A model generated the notes under the pieces. That model did not search any database, was not told the DNA's origin, and saw only the letters and a list, made by a program, of their open reading frames with translations. Shown here piece by piece: positions 1 through 7,013 of a stretch of 8,206 nt of DNA. The stretch lies in contig CANMHZ010000044.1 of NCBI GenBank assembly GCA_947497635.1, forward strand, positions 1 through 8,206, given 5' to 3'. Each line of letters opens with the position of its first letter. Position 1 is the stretch's first letter. The translations under genes and the position numbers were made by a program. The stretch comes from Helicobacteraceae bacterium. Its GTDB lineage: Bacteria; Campylobacterota; Campylobacteria; Campylobacterales; Sulfurimonadaceae.

Positions 1-971
1 ATACCTCCCAAAGCCGATAGTCCCAAGAGTGCGCTAAGAAGCCAAAATGATTTGTGTAGATTCTTATATGCAAGAGTATCATTATTATTTTTGATCGCTT
101 TGGCAATAGAGGGGAATAAAGCGGTGGTAATAGCAAGGGCAATAATGGCAAAGGGGAGCTGAAAAACACGGTTTGCATAAAAAAGATACGAGACGGAACC
201 TGCCGCTAAAAATGAGGCAAGTGAAGTATCAATAAAAGAGGCAATTTGTGCCGTAGAGTTGCCCAAAAGTGAGGGAAAAAAGAGGGTGGCAAATTTTGAT
301 TCTTCTTTTTTAACATCTTTAGTCTTGCGGTAATTCCATCCCCCTATGAGAATTTTTAAAAGCCCTTGCTGTCGAATACTGTAAATATGAGTTGCTACTT
401 GTAATACTCCACCAATAAGAATCGAAAAACTAAGGGCATAAACAATGGTTTGGGGATTACTTTTGCTAAAGAGCAGCAGTGCGGTAATCATAGCAATATT
501 GAGCCAAACAGTTGAAAATGCGGTGGTAAAGAAATGTTCTTTATGTTGGAGAAGGGTTCCTAGAAAAGTGACAATAAAGATAAGATCCAAATACCAAAAA
601 TTGATCATAGTTAAAGGTGCTGTTTTGGAGATGAGATCCTTCCCCCAATCCCACGCCAAAAGTTTTGTGGAAAATTCGGGAAATAGAGTGACCAAAAAAG
701 ATAAGGCAACGATAAAGATCATAAAACGGATAAAAATAGCAACCGCAAAAACACTTTTTTGACGCGAAGCAATGTAAGATGGCATAAAACTTTGGGTAAA
801 GGAACCTTCTGCGAAAATACGGCGAAAGAGGTTTGGGAATTTGAATGCCATTAAGAAAATGTCACTCCACATATTGGCACCTAATACAGATGTCATTAAT
901 ATATCTCGTACCATGCCTGTCACGCGGGAGATTAAGATACCAAAAGAGTTGGAAAATATGGATTTGAACAT
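1..971 (-). CDS. murJ: MurJ lipid II flippase (MviN family), C-terminus cut off by window edge
   Basis: Reading the minus strand from the ATG at 971 gives 323 uninterrupted codons that run off the left edge. The product is a multi-pass inner-membrane protein that flips lipid II for peptidoglycan synthesis. The N-terminus carries the family pattern: SRVTGMVRD (residues 15-23), Asp37, and FRRIFAEGSFTQSF (49-62), followed by hydrophobic helices. A later YANRVFQLP motif lies at 265-273. Arg16, Arg22, Asp37 and Arg50 sit at the places of E. coli MurJ Arg18, Arg24, Asp39 and Arg52, which are known to be important for function. The start is well fixed because an in-frame TAA lies two codons upstream (977-975). 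No strong Shine-Dalgarno is visible. About 150 residues are probably missing, judging by the usual length of roughly 470-510. It is transcribed away from the FapA-like/ruvA/ddl run. Identity is confident. Confidence 0.95.
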   Translation of the reverse strand, partial: MFKSIFSNSFGILISRVTGMVRDILMTSVLGANMWSDIFLMAFKFPNLFRRIFAEGSFTQSFMPSYIASRQKSVFAVAIFIRFMIFIVALSFLVTLFPEFSTKLLAWDWGKDLISKTAPLTMINFWYLDLIFIVTFLGTLLQHKEHFFTTAFSTVWLNIAMITALLLFSKSNPQTIVYALSFSILIGGVLQVATHIYSIRQQGLLKILIGGWNYRKTKDVKKEESKFATLFFPSLLGNSTAQIASFIDTSLASFLAAGSVSYLFYANRVFQLPFAIIALAITTALFPSIAKAIKNNNDTLAYKNLHKSFWLLSALLGLSALGG

Positions 972-1060
972 GCGTTAATATGACCGTATTCTTAAATTTT
1001 ACGTAAGTTTAACCGATATGTGATTAAAATAGCTTATTATTTAAATGAAGGGGAGATTCG
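972..1060. promoter_or_regulatory. Divergent intergenic region, probable promoters for murJ and the FapA-like operon
   Basis: This 89-base AT-rich gap is the only space between genes pointing in opposite directions, so both promoters probably lie here or just inside the genes. Possible -10 boxes are TAAAAT at 1025-1030 for the plus strand and TAAAAT on the minus strand at 1001-996, 24 bases before the murJ start. No convincing -35 box accompanies either, and AT-rich promoters without a clear -35 are common in Campylobacterota. An 8-base palindrome, TTACGTAA, lies at 999-1006 between the two; it is too short to call an operator. The boxes are pattern matches only. Confidence 0.45.
1048..1055 (+). 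promoter_or_regulatory. Strong ribosome binding site of the FapA-like gene
   Basis: AAGGGGAG ends 5 bases before the ATG at 1061 and supports that start as the first gene of the operon. Confidence 0.8.
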
Positions 1061-2953
1061 ATGACGTTATTTGCACAAAAAAAAGTGGCTGTTAACCCTT
1101 CTTCGATCCCTTCAATCGTTGTCCGCACGAGTAATGTTGCTAAAGAGTTAATTAGTGTCGCTGAAAATCATAAAGTAGCCATTAAAAAACTTGATTTTAG
1201 AGTTTTGGAGACGCAAACGTTTATTCGTCTATTAAGCGATGGCGACGATTGGGTTGAATTAAATCAACAAGAAATAGAAGATATTAGTGATGCAATGTAT
1301 CTTAACCCAAAGTTTGAGATTAAACAAATTCACGAAATTGAAATATTTTCACTTCTTGAAAGTGGCAATTCAACTATTTTGGATCTTTCAATCGGTGGTA
1401 ATGCTACGTTATGTAAAATTTATTTGACGATCAAAGCGGGCAGTATTGGGATTTATAGTGAAACCTTTGAATCAAACTTTTTGGAGCAGGTAAAGAAGAA
1501 AAAGCTTCGTGCCAATCTTCTTATTGGGCTTTTTGATTCTATGATGCGCCCCAATTTTAGTGAATTAATAGCAAAGGTTCGTCTTCATAAAAAATATTTA
1601 TTCGAGACACAAGAACGTTTTATTGTCGCTGAAAGTTATGAACCTGCTATAACCGTTAACGATAAACTCATTTTACATTACGACACAAAAGGTCAACATG
1701 CCGATGAAACAGGGCGTGTTAATTATGCCAAGCGTGGATACATTGTTGGTGTGGTAGAAAATGATCTTTTAATTGAATACATTAAACCAGTTAAGGGAGA
1801 AATAGGACGCAATTGTAGAGGCGAGCTTATCATTCCTAAAGAACCAATAATACGCTATGAACCTACATTTACTGTCAGTGAAAAAATAAAACAAATTGAT
1901 ACAGCAAAAAGTATTGAATGGAGAGCTGCTGTCGGAGGGTATGTTACCTTCGAGGGCGGTATGTATGATATTAAGACGGAAATGGACATAAAAGAGATCA
2001 CTTTTCGCTCCACTGGTTCGATTGAAGCGCACCTTGATGCCGATGTATCGATTAATGTTAAAGAAAGAGATGTTTTAAAAGATGCTATTGGTACGGGGAT
2101 GGAAGTTCAAGTCAATACGATTCGTATTGAGGGAAATGTAGGTCCTGAAGCTAAAGTCACGGCACATAAGGCAACGGTTGAAGGGCAAGTTCATAGCAGT
2201 GCAACGATACGTGCGGATGAACTCTCTATTAATATTCACAAAGGGACAGCGTATGGAAAAGAGATCCATATTACGCGATTAGAGCATGGAACAGTAGAAG
2301 GGGATCGCGTTTTTATTACTCAAGCTGTTGGAGGGAAAGTACGCGCGAAAGAGATTGTAATAGAACTATTGGGCTCACATGTGAAGTTAACAGCATCTAA
2401 GCGTATTGAAATCAAAAAACTTCAAGGCGGGGAAAATATTTTTACGATAGATCCTCTTTTGAATATGTCACGAGAATCTTTGGAAAAAGAGTTGTCTTCA
2501 ATGAATGAAGCAAAGAGAATGCTTGATAAATCTGAAAAAAATCTTTTAGAATATGAAAAGACTATGAAAGAGAATGAGGGCTCTTTTGAAGAGATCAAAA
2601 AGAAATTAATGTACTATAAACATAATAATATTAAAATTCCCATCGTTTATGCACAAAAATATCAACAATTTCAGCTATTTCGGCATAAGTTTGATGCCCT
2701 ACAAGAAGAGCATAAGTCGAAGCTAGATCGTTATAAGCTGATGAATGAACGGTATATTGCATTGCAAAATGAGATATTTGAGGCTCGAATTATCAATCAT
2801 GGTCGATGGAATAATTATAATGAGATCATTTTTAAACTGATTGAACCTGATATTGATGTCACGTATGTTCCCTTAGAGGGGAGTGATGAGTCTGTTTTGG
2901 GATTGCACGTAGACGAAGATGGGGAATTTTCCATAAAGGTAGTGAGCAAATGA
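1061..2953 (+). CDS. FapA-like protein (DUF342, polymer/beta-helix type) with C-terminal coiled coil
   Basis: This 630-residue soluble protein has no signal peptide or membrane segment. About residues 1-180 form a divergent N-terminal region. The region at roughly 195-260 holds the DUF342 pattern, where an [10 protein letters not shown] stretch is followed by [16 protein letters not shown]. From about 345 to 455 there are short repeated strands with regularly spaced glycines and hydrophobics ([36 protein letters not shown]), which suggest a beta-helix. From about 471 to 577 it is rich in Lys, Glu and Leu and looks like an antiparallel coiled coil. A short beta-rich tail ends the protein. The family is named after flagellar assembly protein A, but its biochemical role is poorly defined. 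A homologue sits beside ruvA in Campylobacter as I recall, so the neighbourhood is probably conserved. The start has a strong Shine-Dalgarno, and its TGA overlaps the ruvA ATG by 4 bases, so the two are probably translationally coupled. Family confident, function not. Confidence 0.85.
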   Translation: MTLFAQKKVAVNPSSIPSIVVRTSNVAKELISVAENHKVAIKKLDFRVLETQTFIRLLSDGDDWVELNQQEIEDISDAMYLNPKFEIKQIHEIEIFSLLESGNSTILDLSIGGNATLCKIYLTIKAGSIGIYSETFESNFLEQVKKKKLRANLLIGLFDSMMRPNFSELIAKVRLHKKYLFETQERFIVAESYEPAITVNDKLILHYDTKGQHADETGRVNYAKRGYIVGVVENDLLIEYIKPVKGEIGRNCRGELIIPKEPIIRYEPTFTVSEKIKQIDTAKSIEWRAAVGGYVTFEGGMYDIKTEMDIKEITFRSTGSIEAHLDADVSINVKERDVLKDAIGTGMEVQVNTIRIEGNVGPEAKVTAHKATVEGQVHSSATIRADELSINIHKGTAYGKEIHITRLEHGTVEGDRVFITQAVGGKVRAKEIVIELLGSHVKLTASKRIEIKKLQGGENIFTIDPLLNMSRESLEKELSSMNEAKRMLDKSEKNLLEYEKTMKENEGSFEEIKKKLMYYKHNNIKIPIVYAQKYQQFQLFRHKFDALQEEHKSKLDRYKLMNERYIALQNEIFEARIINHGRWNNYNEIIFKLIEPDIDVTYVPLEGSDESVLGLHVDEDGEFSIKVVSK

Positions 2954-3513
2954 TTGTAGGATTGATTGGAAATATTGACCATAAGGAGCCTAATAAGCTT
3001 CACTTAGAAGTAAGTGGCGTTATTTATGAAGTTTTTATTAGTTTACATACGTATGGAGAGCTGAAAAGTGAACCTATCAAACTGCATATTAGCCATATTA
3101 TTAGAGAAGATGCCCAGCAACTCTATGGATTCACCCAAAAAAGTGAGAAAACTCTTTTTGATGGGATGCTTAAAATCAATGGAATCGGACCAAAAGCCGC
3201 CCTTGCTATTTGTTCGACCTTTACGCCTGAGCAGTTTGCGGGTATTATTTCATCTAAAGATGTGAATGCTCTCAAAAAAGTTCCCGGAATAGGGCCTAAA
3301 AGTGCAGCACGTATTATGGTGGAACTTGCTGGATTTGACGCAATTTTACTTCAAGGGGAAGCGTTTACTACGAGTGCCTCTAGCGAAGCTTTGATGGCGT
3401 TAGAGTCACTTGGATTCAAAAAAGAGGTGATCGTAACTGCATTAAGCAAATGTACAGCTACGGACACGGTAACGCTGGTGAAAGAAGCGTTAAAACAACT
3501 ACAAAAATTTTAA
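2950..3513 (+). CDS. ruvA: Holliday junction branch migration complex subunit RuvA
   Basis: RuvA binds four-way DNA junctions as a tetramer and loads the RuvB motor for branch migration in recombinational repair. The 187-residue length fits the family. Domain I (about 1-62) begins MIVGLIGNI and ends with the conserved [10 protein letters not shown] (52-61). Domain II has two helix-hairpin-helix motifs, [10 protein letters not shown] (76-85) and [12 protein letters not shown] (111-122), which grip the DNA backbone. After a Ser/Thr-rich linker (about 136-145), domain III (about 145-187, [12 protein letters not shown]) is the UBA-like part that contacts RuvB. The ATG overlaps the previous stop as ATGA, so expression is likely coupled to the FapA-like gene. 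ruvB and ruvC are not in the window, a common arrangement in this phylum. Nothing is missing or broken. Confidence 0.97.
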   Translation: MIVGLIGNIDHKEPNKLHLEVSGVIYEVFISLHTYGELKSEPIKLHISHIIREDAQQLYGFTQKSEKTLFDGMLKINGIGPKAALAICSTFTPEQFAGIISSKDVNALKKVPGIGPKSAARIMVELAGFDAILLQGEAFTTSASSEALMALESLGFKKEVIVTALSKCTATDTVTLVKEALKQLQKF

Positions 3514-3514
3514 T

Positions 3515-3520
3515 AAGGAT
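3515..3520 (+). promoter_or_regulatory. Ribosome binding site of ddl
   Basis: AAGGAT lies in the 15-base gap between the ruvA stop and the ddl ATG, 8 bases before the start. It shows that ddl can initiate independently of ruvA translation. Confidence 0.7.
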
Positions 3521-3528
3521 TTAAAACA

Positions 3529-4566
3529 ATGAAATTAGCTATTTTATTCGGAGGTGCCAGTTTTGAGCACGAGATTAGTATAGTAAGTGCGATTACCGTC
3601 AAAGGAAAGCTCAGAGGGTTTGATCTTAGTTTTATTTTTTGTGATCAAGATCACCGTTTTTATCTCATTGATGGTTCGAAGATGAAAGCGGTTACTTTCT
3701 CTCGTGGTGAACATCTCAAGATGCCTCAAATCTCTCTTGTTAAGGGTGGATTTGAACAACGAGGATTTTTGAGCTCCAAAATGCACACGATGCCTATCTT
3801 GAACCTTATCCACGGGGGCGATGGTGAAGATGGCTCTATCGCTGCATTGTTTGATTTTTATGGCATTTCATTTATTGGACCTCGTAAAGAGGCATCAATG
3901 CTTAGTTTCGACAAACACTACACCAAGTGGCTGGCAAATTCGTTGGGGATAAAAACACTTCCCTTTGAAGCGATTACCCAAAACTCACGAAATAGTATTC
4001 AAACGTCGTACCCTTTTATCGTGAAGCCTGCCCGTTTGGGTAGCTCTATTGGGGTGAGTATTGTTCGTGAAGCTCAAGAATTAGAATATGCGTTGGATGT
4101 TGGATTTGAATTTGATGAGGTACTTTTAATCGAGCCATTTATTAGTGCAGTTAAGGAGTATAATCTTGCGGGATTCAGTGTACGTGGAGAGATTACTTAT
4201 TCCATCGTCGAAGAGCCACAAAAAGCAGAATTTTTGGATTTTGAGAAAAAATACCTTGATTTCTCACGCTCTAGTACCGTAGCCGAAGCTAGTATTTCAG
4301 ATTCTCTTGTTCAACAACTTCAAGCGGCGTTTAAAACCATTTATACCCCGTTGTTTGAGGGGGCACTTATCCGATGCGATTTTTTCGAGATCAATGGCGA
4401 GGTATACCTAAACGAAGTTAATCCGATCCCCGGATCAATGGCAAACTACCTTTTCGAGGATTTCAGTGGCGGAATCCAAAAATTGTTGGCTTCCCTCCCT
4501 TCTAAGAAAGAGATTCGGGTGAATTACGATTATATTCACTCTATTTCGCAAGCCAAGGGTAAATAA
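3529..4566 (+). CDS. ddl: D-alanine--D-alanine ligase
   Basis: This cytoplasmic ATP-grasp enzyme joins two D-alanines using ATP, making the dipeptide that MurF adds to the peptidoglycan precursor. The 345-residue length is typical. Visible signatures in order are: FGGASFEHEIS (7-17) with the substrate-binding Glu; HGGDGEDGS (95-103); the ATP-binding lysine and loop KPARLGSSIGV (166-176); EPFISAVKEYN (202-212); and the metal-binding set Arg282, Asp284, Glu296, Asn298 in a CDFFEINGEVYLNEVNPIPGS-like segment. EKKY at 239-242 matches the EAKY loop of E. coli DdlB, whose Tyr is linked with D-Ala:D-Ala rather than D-Ala:D-lactate ligase activity. The ending NPIPGSM differs from the E. coli TSPGMT and, as I recall, is usual in Campylobacterota. 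It is followed 2 bases later by the hydrolase gene, and its usual pathway partner murF is not seen downstream. Confidence 0.97.
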   Translation: MKLAILFGGASFEHEISIVSAITVKGKLRGFDLSFIFCDQDHRFYLIDGSKMKAVTFSRGEHLKMPQISLVKGGFEQRGFLSSKMHTMPILNLIHGGDGEDGSIAALFDFYGISFIGPRKEASMLSFDKHYTKWLANSLGIKTLPFEAITQNSRNSIQTSYPFIVKPARLGSSIGVSIVREAQELEYALDVGFEFDEVLLIEPFISAVKEYNLAGFSVRGEITYSIVEEPQKAEFLDFEKKYLDFSRSSTVAEASISDSLVQQLQAAFKTIYTPLFEGALIRCDFFEINGEVYLNEVNPIPGSMANYLFEDFSGGIQKLLASLPSKKEIRVNYDYIHSISQAKGK

Positions 4567-4568
4567 AC

Positions 4569-5318
4569 GTGGCACTAAAATCGTTCCTCTATAAAAGCCA
4601 TGGATTCTCCATTAGCTATGAAATTCTCAACCCTACCCAAACTACCGATATACTTTTTCTCCACGGGTGGGGTTCCTCCAAAGCGTTGATGAAACAAGCA
4701 TTTGGAAACACCCTCCCCATTTTCCGCCATATTTACATTGATATGCCGGGATTTGGACAAAGCAATAATGATGTTGCGTTAACTACCGATGATTATGCCG
4801 CTATTATGGAGCTATTACTGCACGAAATTGGTGCACGTAAGACTATAATTGTAGGGCATTCGTTCGGTGGAAAAGTGGCAACACTGCTCAACCCTGAACT
4901 CTTAGTCTTAGTAGCTTCATCAGGAATTCCCATCCCAAAACCGTTTAAAATTCGTGCCAAAATCGCTCTTTTTAAACTACTAAAACTTACGGGACTCACC
5001 TCATTACGCCGTTTCTTCGTCTCTCCCGATGCGCAAGGGATGTCCGAAGCAATGTATCAAACGTTTAAAAATGTCGTAAATGAAGATTTTAGTGACCGAT
5101 TTAAAGCATTCAAAAATAAAGCACTATTATGTTTTGGAACAACGGACACCGCCACCCCTTTATGGAGCGGTAAAGTGATAAATACATTGATAAAGGGCTC
5201 ACGATTGGTTACTTTTGAGGGGGATCACTATTTTCTTTTTAAAGAGGGGAAGATGATAGCGGATGAGATAGAGAAAAGCTGTAAAAATATTAATATGGAA
5301 AATGTCGAGATGATATGA
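4569..5318 (+). CDS. Alpha/beta-fold hydrolase
   Basis: This 249-residue cytoplasmic protein has all features of the alpha/beta hydrolase fold: an oxyanion-hole motif HGWGSS (32-37), a DMPGFGQS strand-turn, the nucleophile elbow GHSFGG (96-101) with Ser98, an acid at Asp193 (TTDTATP), and His220 in GDHYFLF. The triad is therefore complete. The substrate is unknown. The family includes esterases, lipases and C-C bond hydrolases, and a homologue between ddl and murF is a usual feature of this operon in Campylobacterota as I recall. The start is GTG, two bases after the ddl stop, with AAGGG at 4555-4559 inside ddl as ribosome binding site, so translation is probably coupled. The last dozen or so residues are Asn/Met/Glu-rich and lie right at the join with the accessory genes, so they may have been altered by the insertion. 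The stop overlaps the next ATG as ATGA. Confidence 0.9.
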   Translation: MALKSFLYKSHGFSISYEILNPTQTTDILFLHGWGSSKALMKQAFGNTLPIFRHIYIDMPGFGQSNNDVALTTDDYAAIMELLLHEIGARKTIIVGHSFGGKVATLLNPELLVLVASSGIPIPKPFKIRAKIALFKLLKLTGLTSLRRFFVSPDAQGMSEAMYQTFKNVVNEDFSDRFKAFKNKALLCFGTTDTATPLWSGKVINTLIKGSRLVTFEGDHYFLFKEGKMIADEIEKSCKNINMENVEMI

Positions 5319-6166
5319 ATACAGTAAGTATTGGCACTATCAAATCATTACGAAAAGCATTGTCTTATTGTGCTGAGCTTGATCAATGTACCGATTCAGT
5401 CATGATAGATTTGAGTGATGCTAGTTTTATTGACTCAAATTTTACAGCTCTTTTAGGAGCTTATATCTATTACTTGGAATCAAAAAATATTAAAGTTGAA
5501 ATAACTAAACCGCAAAAAGGTATAGTTTATACGACATTGTGTAAAAATAATTTTTTACCTTTTTTTAATTCCGGCTTTTCACGAATGAACGATCTGACAC
5601 AAACGGTTATTGAATTCCGACAGTTCGATATTGCTGATACGGCAAAGCAACAAGCTTTTTTTGATTTATTAAGGGCTGGTTTATTAAAAAGTAGAGGATT
5701 AGTCAATTTATCGGATAAAGTTTTAAAAGAAGTTTCTAAAAATATTATTGAACTTTTTAGTAATGCAGTTTCTCATAGTCAAAGTGCATGTGGAATGTTT
5801 TGTGCAGGTCAATTGTTTCCTACTCATAGACTAGATGTCACAATTGTCGATATGGGAGTAGGAATTCAACACAATGTTGCATCGCATTTAAAGCAAGAAG
5901 TATCAGCAGATGAAGCTATACGCTGGGCAATGAAGAGACTTAATAGTACGCGCGATGATATTGGTGGACTTGGACTTTACTTGTTAAAAGAACTAATTAC
6001 TTTAACAAAAGGAAAGTTAGAGATTGTATCAAACAATGGGTATTATTACATTAAAGATGGAAAAGAAGGTTCAGAATTACTAGAATTCACATTTCCGGGA
6101 ACTGTTGTAAATATTGAGTTTAAAATAGATGATAAGTATTATTATCTCAAAGGAGAGATCGAATGA
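5315..6166 (+). CDS. STAS-like domain fused to GHKL (HATPase) ATP-binding domain
   Basis: This 283-residue soluble protein has two parts. Residues 1 to about 100 resemble a STAS domain: a hydrophobic strand MIDLSDASFID, then DSNFTALLGAYI (40-51), placing Ser41 where anti-anti-sigma factors such as SpoIIAA carry the phosphorylated Ser. Residues about 105-283 form a GHKL ATPase. It has an N-box ELFSNAVSHS (146-155, Glu146, Asn150, His154), a G1 box DMGVG (179-183), a G2-like GGLGLYLLK (217-225) and a closing GTVVNIEF (262-269). No phospho-acceptor His or receiver domain is seen, so it resembles anti-sigma or switch kinases (SpoIIAB/RsbW/RsbT type) more than sensor histidine kinases. The ATG overlaps the hydrolase stop, with only a weak GAG-like ribosome site. 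The next gene overlaps by ATGA. Kinase activity on STAS partners is inference. AT content is high in places (5701-5760 has 12 G/C of 60), which fits horizontal acquisition but is not proof. Confidence 0.82.
   Translation: MNTVSIGTIKSLRKALSYCAELDQCTDSVMIDLSDASFIDSNFTALLGAYIYYLESKNIKVEITKPQKGIVYTTLCKNNFLPFFNSGFSRMNDLTQTVIEFRQFDIADTAKQQAFFDLLRAGLLKSRGLVNLSDKVLKEVSKNIIELFSNAVSHSQSACGMFCAGQLFPTHRLDVTIVDMGVGIQHNVASHLKQEVSADEAIRWAMKRLNSTRDDIGGLGLYLLKELITLTKGKLEIVSNNGYYYIKDGKEGSELLEFTFPGTVVNIEFKIDDKYYYLKGEIE
6149..6157 (+). promoter_or_regulatory. Strong ribosome binding site of the STAS-like DUF4325 gene
   Basis: AAAGGAGAG lies inside the end of the preceding ATPase gene, with the AGGAG core 7 bases before the ATG at 6163. 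It is the best Shine-Dalgarno in the accessory cassette, suggesting that the small protein is made in excess of the ATPase. Confidence 0.75.
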
Positions 6167-6504
6167 TAATTAATGTAAATGAAGTTATTCATAGCAACAG
6201 TGCAACGATACGGGATCATGGATTGGCTGTTTATGAAATCGCTAAAAAAGCTCTTCAAGATGGAGAAAAAGTTGAAATATCTTTTAGTAATATAACAATG
6301 GTAATAAGCTCATTTTTAAATGCTTCGATTGGAAAATTGTACGGAAATTTTCCATTTGAGGTTGTAGACGAGCAAGTAACTGTTACAGGATTAGATGAAG
6401 ATGATATGGAACTTCTTCAAATAACGGTGATACCGAATGCAAAAGAATATTATAGTGATCCTGCCAAAATTGAAAAAATTGAGCAATCGGTTATAGGTGC
6501 TTAA
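6163..6504 (+). CDS. Small STAS-like protein (DUF4325 type)
   Basis: This 113-residue soluble protein resembles the DUF4325 'STAS-like' family by pattern, not by search. A strand VEISFSNI (37-44) is followed by TMVISSFLNASIGKLYG (45-61), the strand-loop-helix in which STAS proteins keep the partner-contact Ser; Ser49 and Ser50 fall there. The same pattern appears in the N-terminal part of the preceding ATPase (strand, then DSNFTALLGAYI), so the cassette encodes two STAS-like domains. The C-terminal half is acidic (LDEDDMELL at 77-85) and ends with a charged helix. It overlaps the ATPase stop by ATGA and is separated by 2 bases from the PIN gene. A plausible job is partner of the GHKL ATPase, as RsbV is to RsbW; an alternative is antitoxin-like inhibitor of the PIN protein. 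Both are inference. Confidence 0.72.
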   Translation: MIINVNEVIHSNSATIRDHGLAVYEIAKKALQDGEKVEISFSNITMVISSFLNASIGKLYGNFPFEVVDEQVTVTGLDEDDMELLQITVIPNAKEYYSDPAKIEKIEQSVIGA

Positions 6505-6506
6505 TA

Positions 6507-7013
6507 ATGAATTTGAGCGATTTGAATAAGTTTAATTCGAGTGATAAAGTTATTGTTGATGCAAATATTTTGATGTATGTTTATTGCCCATTAAATAGTT
6601 CTAGTTTCGGGCAGTTTATTAGTCATTATTCCGATACTTTACAAAAATTAGCTGATGCAAAAGCTTCTGTTTTTGTAAATTCATTGATTGTATCTGAGTT
6701 CATTAATCGTTGGTTACGGCTTGATTTTGCTAAAAGTGGTCTTGCCAATTTTAAAAAAGATTATCGTTCAAGTGATCGTTATAAAAAAACGATCAAAGCG
6801 ATTTTAAGAGAACTTAACAAATTTTATCAACAGTGTAGTGTTCAGCATTTAGATGATGGCTTTTCTAACGTCAATGTGCAAAGCAGTTATACACAATTTC
6901 CCGAAAGTGATTTTAATGATATTGTAATAGCTGAAAATGCCAAGCTAAATGGATGTCAAGTTTTAACGCAAGATGGTGATTTTGCTCAATATGGCATTAA
7001 TGTGATTCGATAA
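6507..7013 (+). CDS. PIN-domain nuclease, VapC-like
   Basis: This 168-residue protein has the acidic residues of a PIN RNase in order: Asp18 in VIVDANILMY, Glu64 in LIVSEFINRW, Asp138 in DFNDIVIAENA (Asp135 also near), and Asp156/Asp158 in LTQDGDF near the C-terminus. These bind Mg/Mn and cut RNA in VapC toxins. It is longer than a typical VapC (about 130-140), with a Lys/Arg-rich helical insert at about 82-105 (KKDYRSSDRYKK). No VapB-like antitoxin with a DNA-binding fold is next to it; the upstream neighbour is the STAS-like protein, 2 bases away, and the downstream neighbour starts within its stop codon (TAATG). The ribosome site is weak, so expression probably depends on coupling. AT-rich: 6541-6600 has 15 G/C of 60. 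The fold is confident; target and toxicity are unknown. Confidence 0.85.
   Translation: MNLSDLNKFNSSDKVIVDANILMYVYCPLNSSSFGQFISHYSDTLQKLADAKASVFVNSLIVSEFINRWLRLDFAKSGLANFKKDYRSSDRYKKTIKAILRELNKFYQQCSVQHLDDGFSNVNVQSSYTQFPESDFNDIVIAENAKLNGCQVLTQDGDFAQYGINVIR

Noticed and set aside
445..762. Plus-strand open frame of 105 codons
   Set aside because: It lies opposite murJ, whose minus-strand frame is open throughout with clear family motifs. Its basic, low-complexity product has no recognisable motif or ribosome site.
2197..2211. Fifteen-base match between the FapA-like gene and the DUF4325 gene (6198-6212)
   Set aside because: Both copies are inside coding sequence and encode SATIR in the same frame. 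There is no longer repeat, inverted partner or flanking similarity, so chance is the simplest explanation.
5210..5314. Internal promoter for the accessory cassette at the end of the hydrolase gene
   Set aside because: AT-rich hexamers exist near 5283-5296 and TTGAGG at 5215-5220, but their spacing does not form a credible pair. It remains possible but unsupported.
5315..6166. Two-component sensor histidine kinase
   Set aside because: No membrane segments, no His phospho-acceptor helix (H-box) and no response regulator are present. The N-terminal part looks like STAS.
6163..7013. Standard VapBC toxin-antitoxin pair
   Set aside because: The PIN protein fits VapC, but the upstream 113-residue protein has a STAS-like pattern and no AbrB, ribbon-helix-helix or helix-turn-helix pattern that would mark it as VapB.
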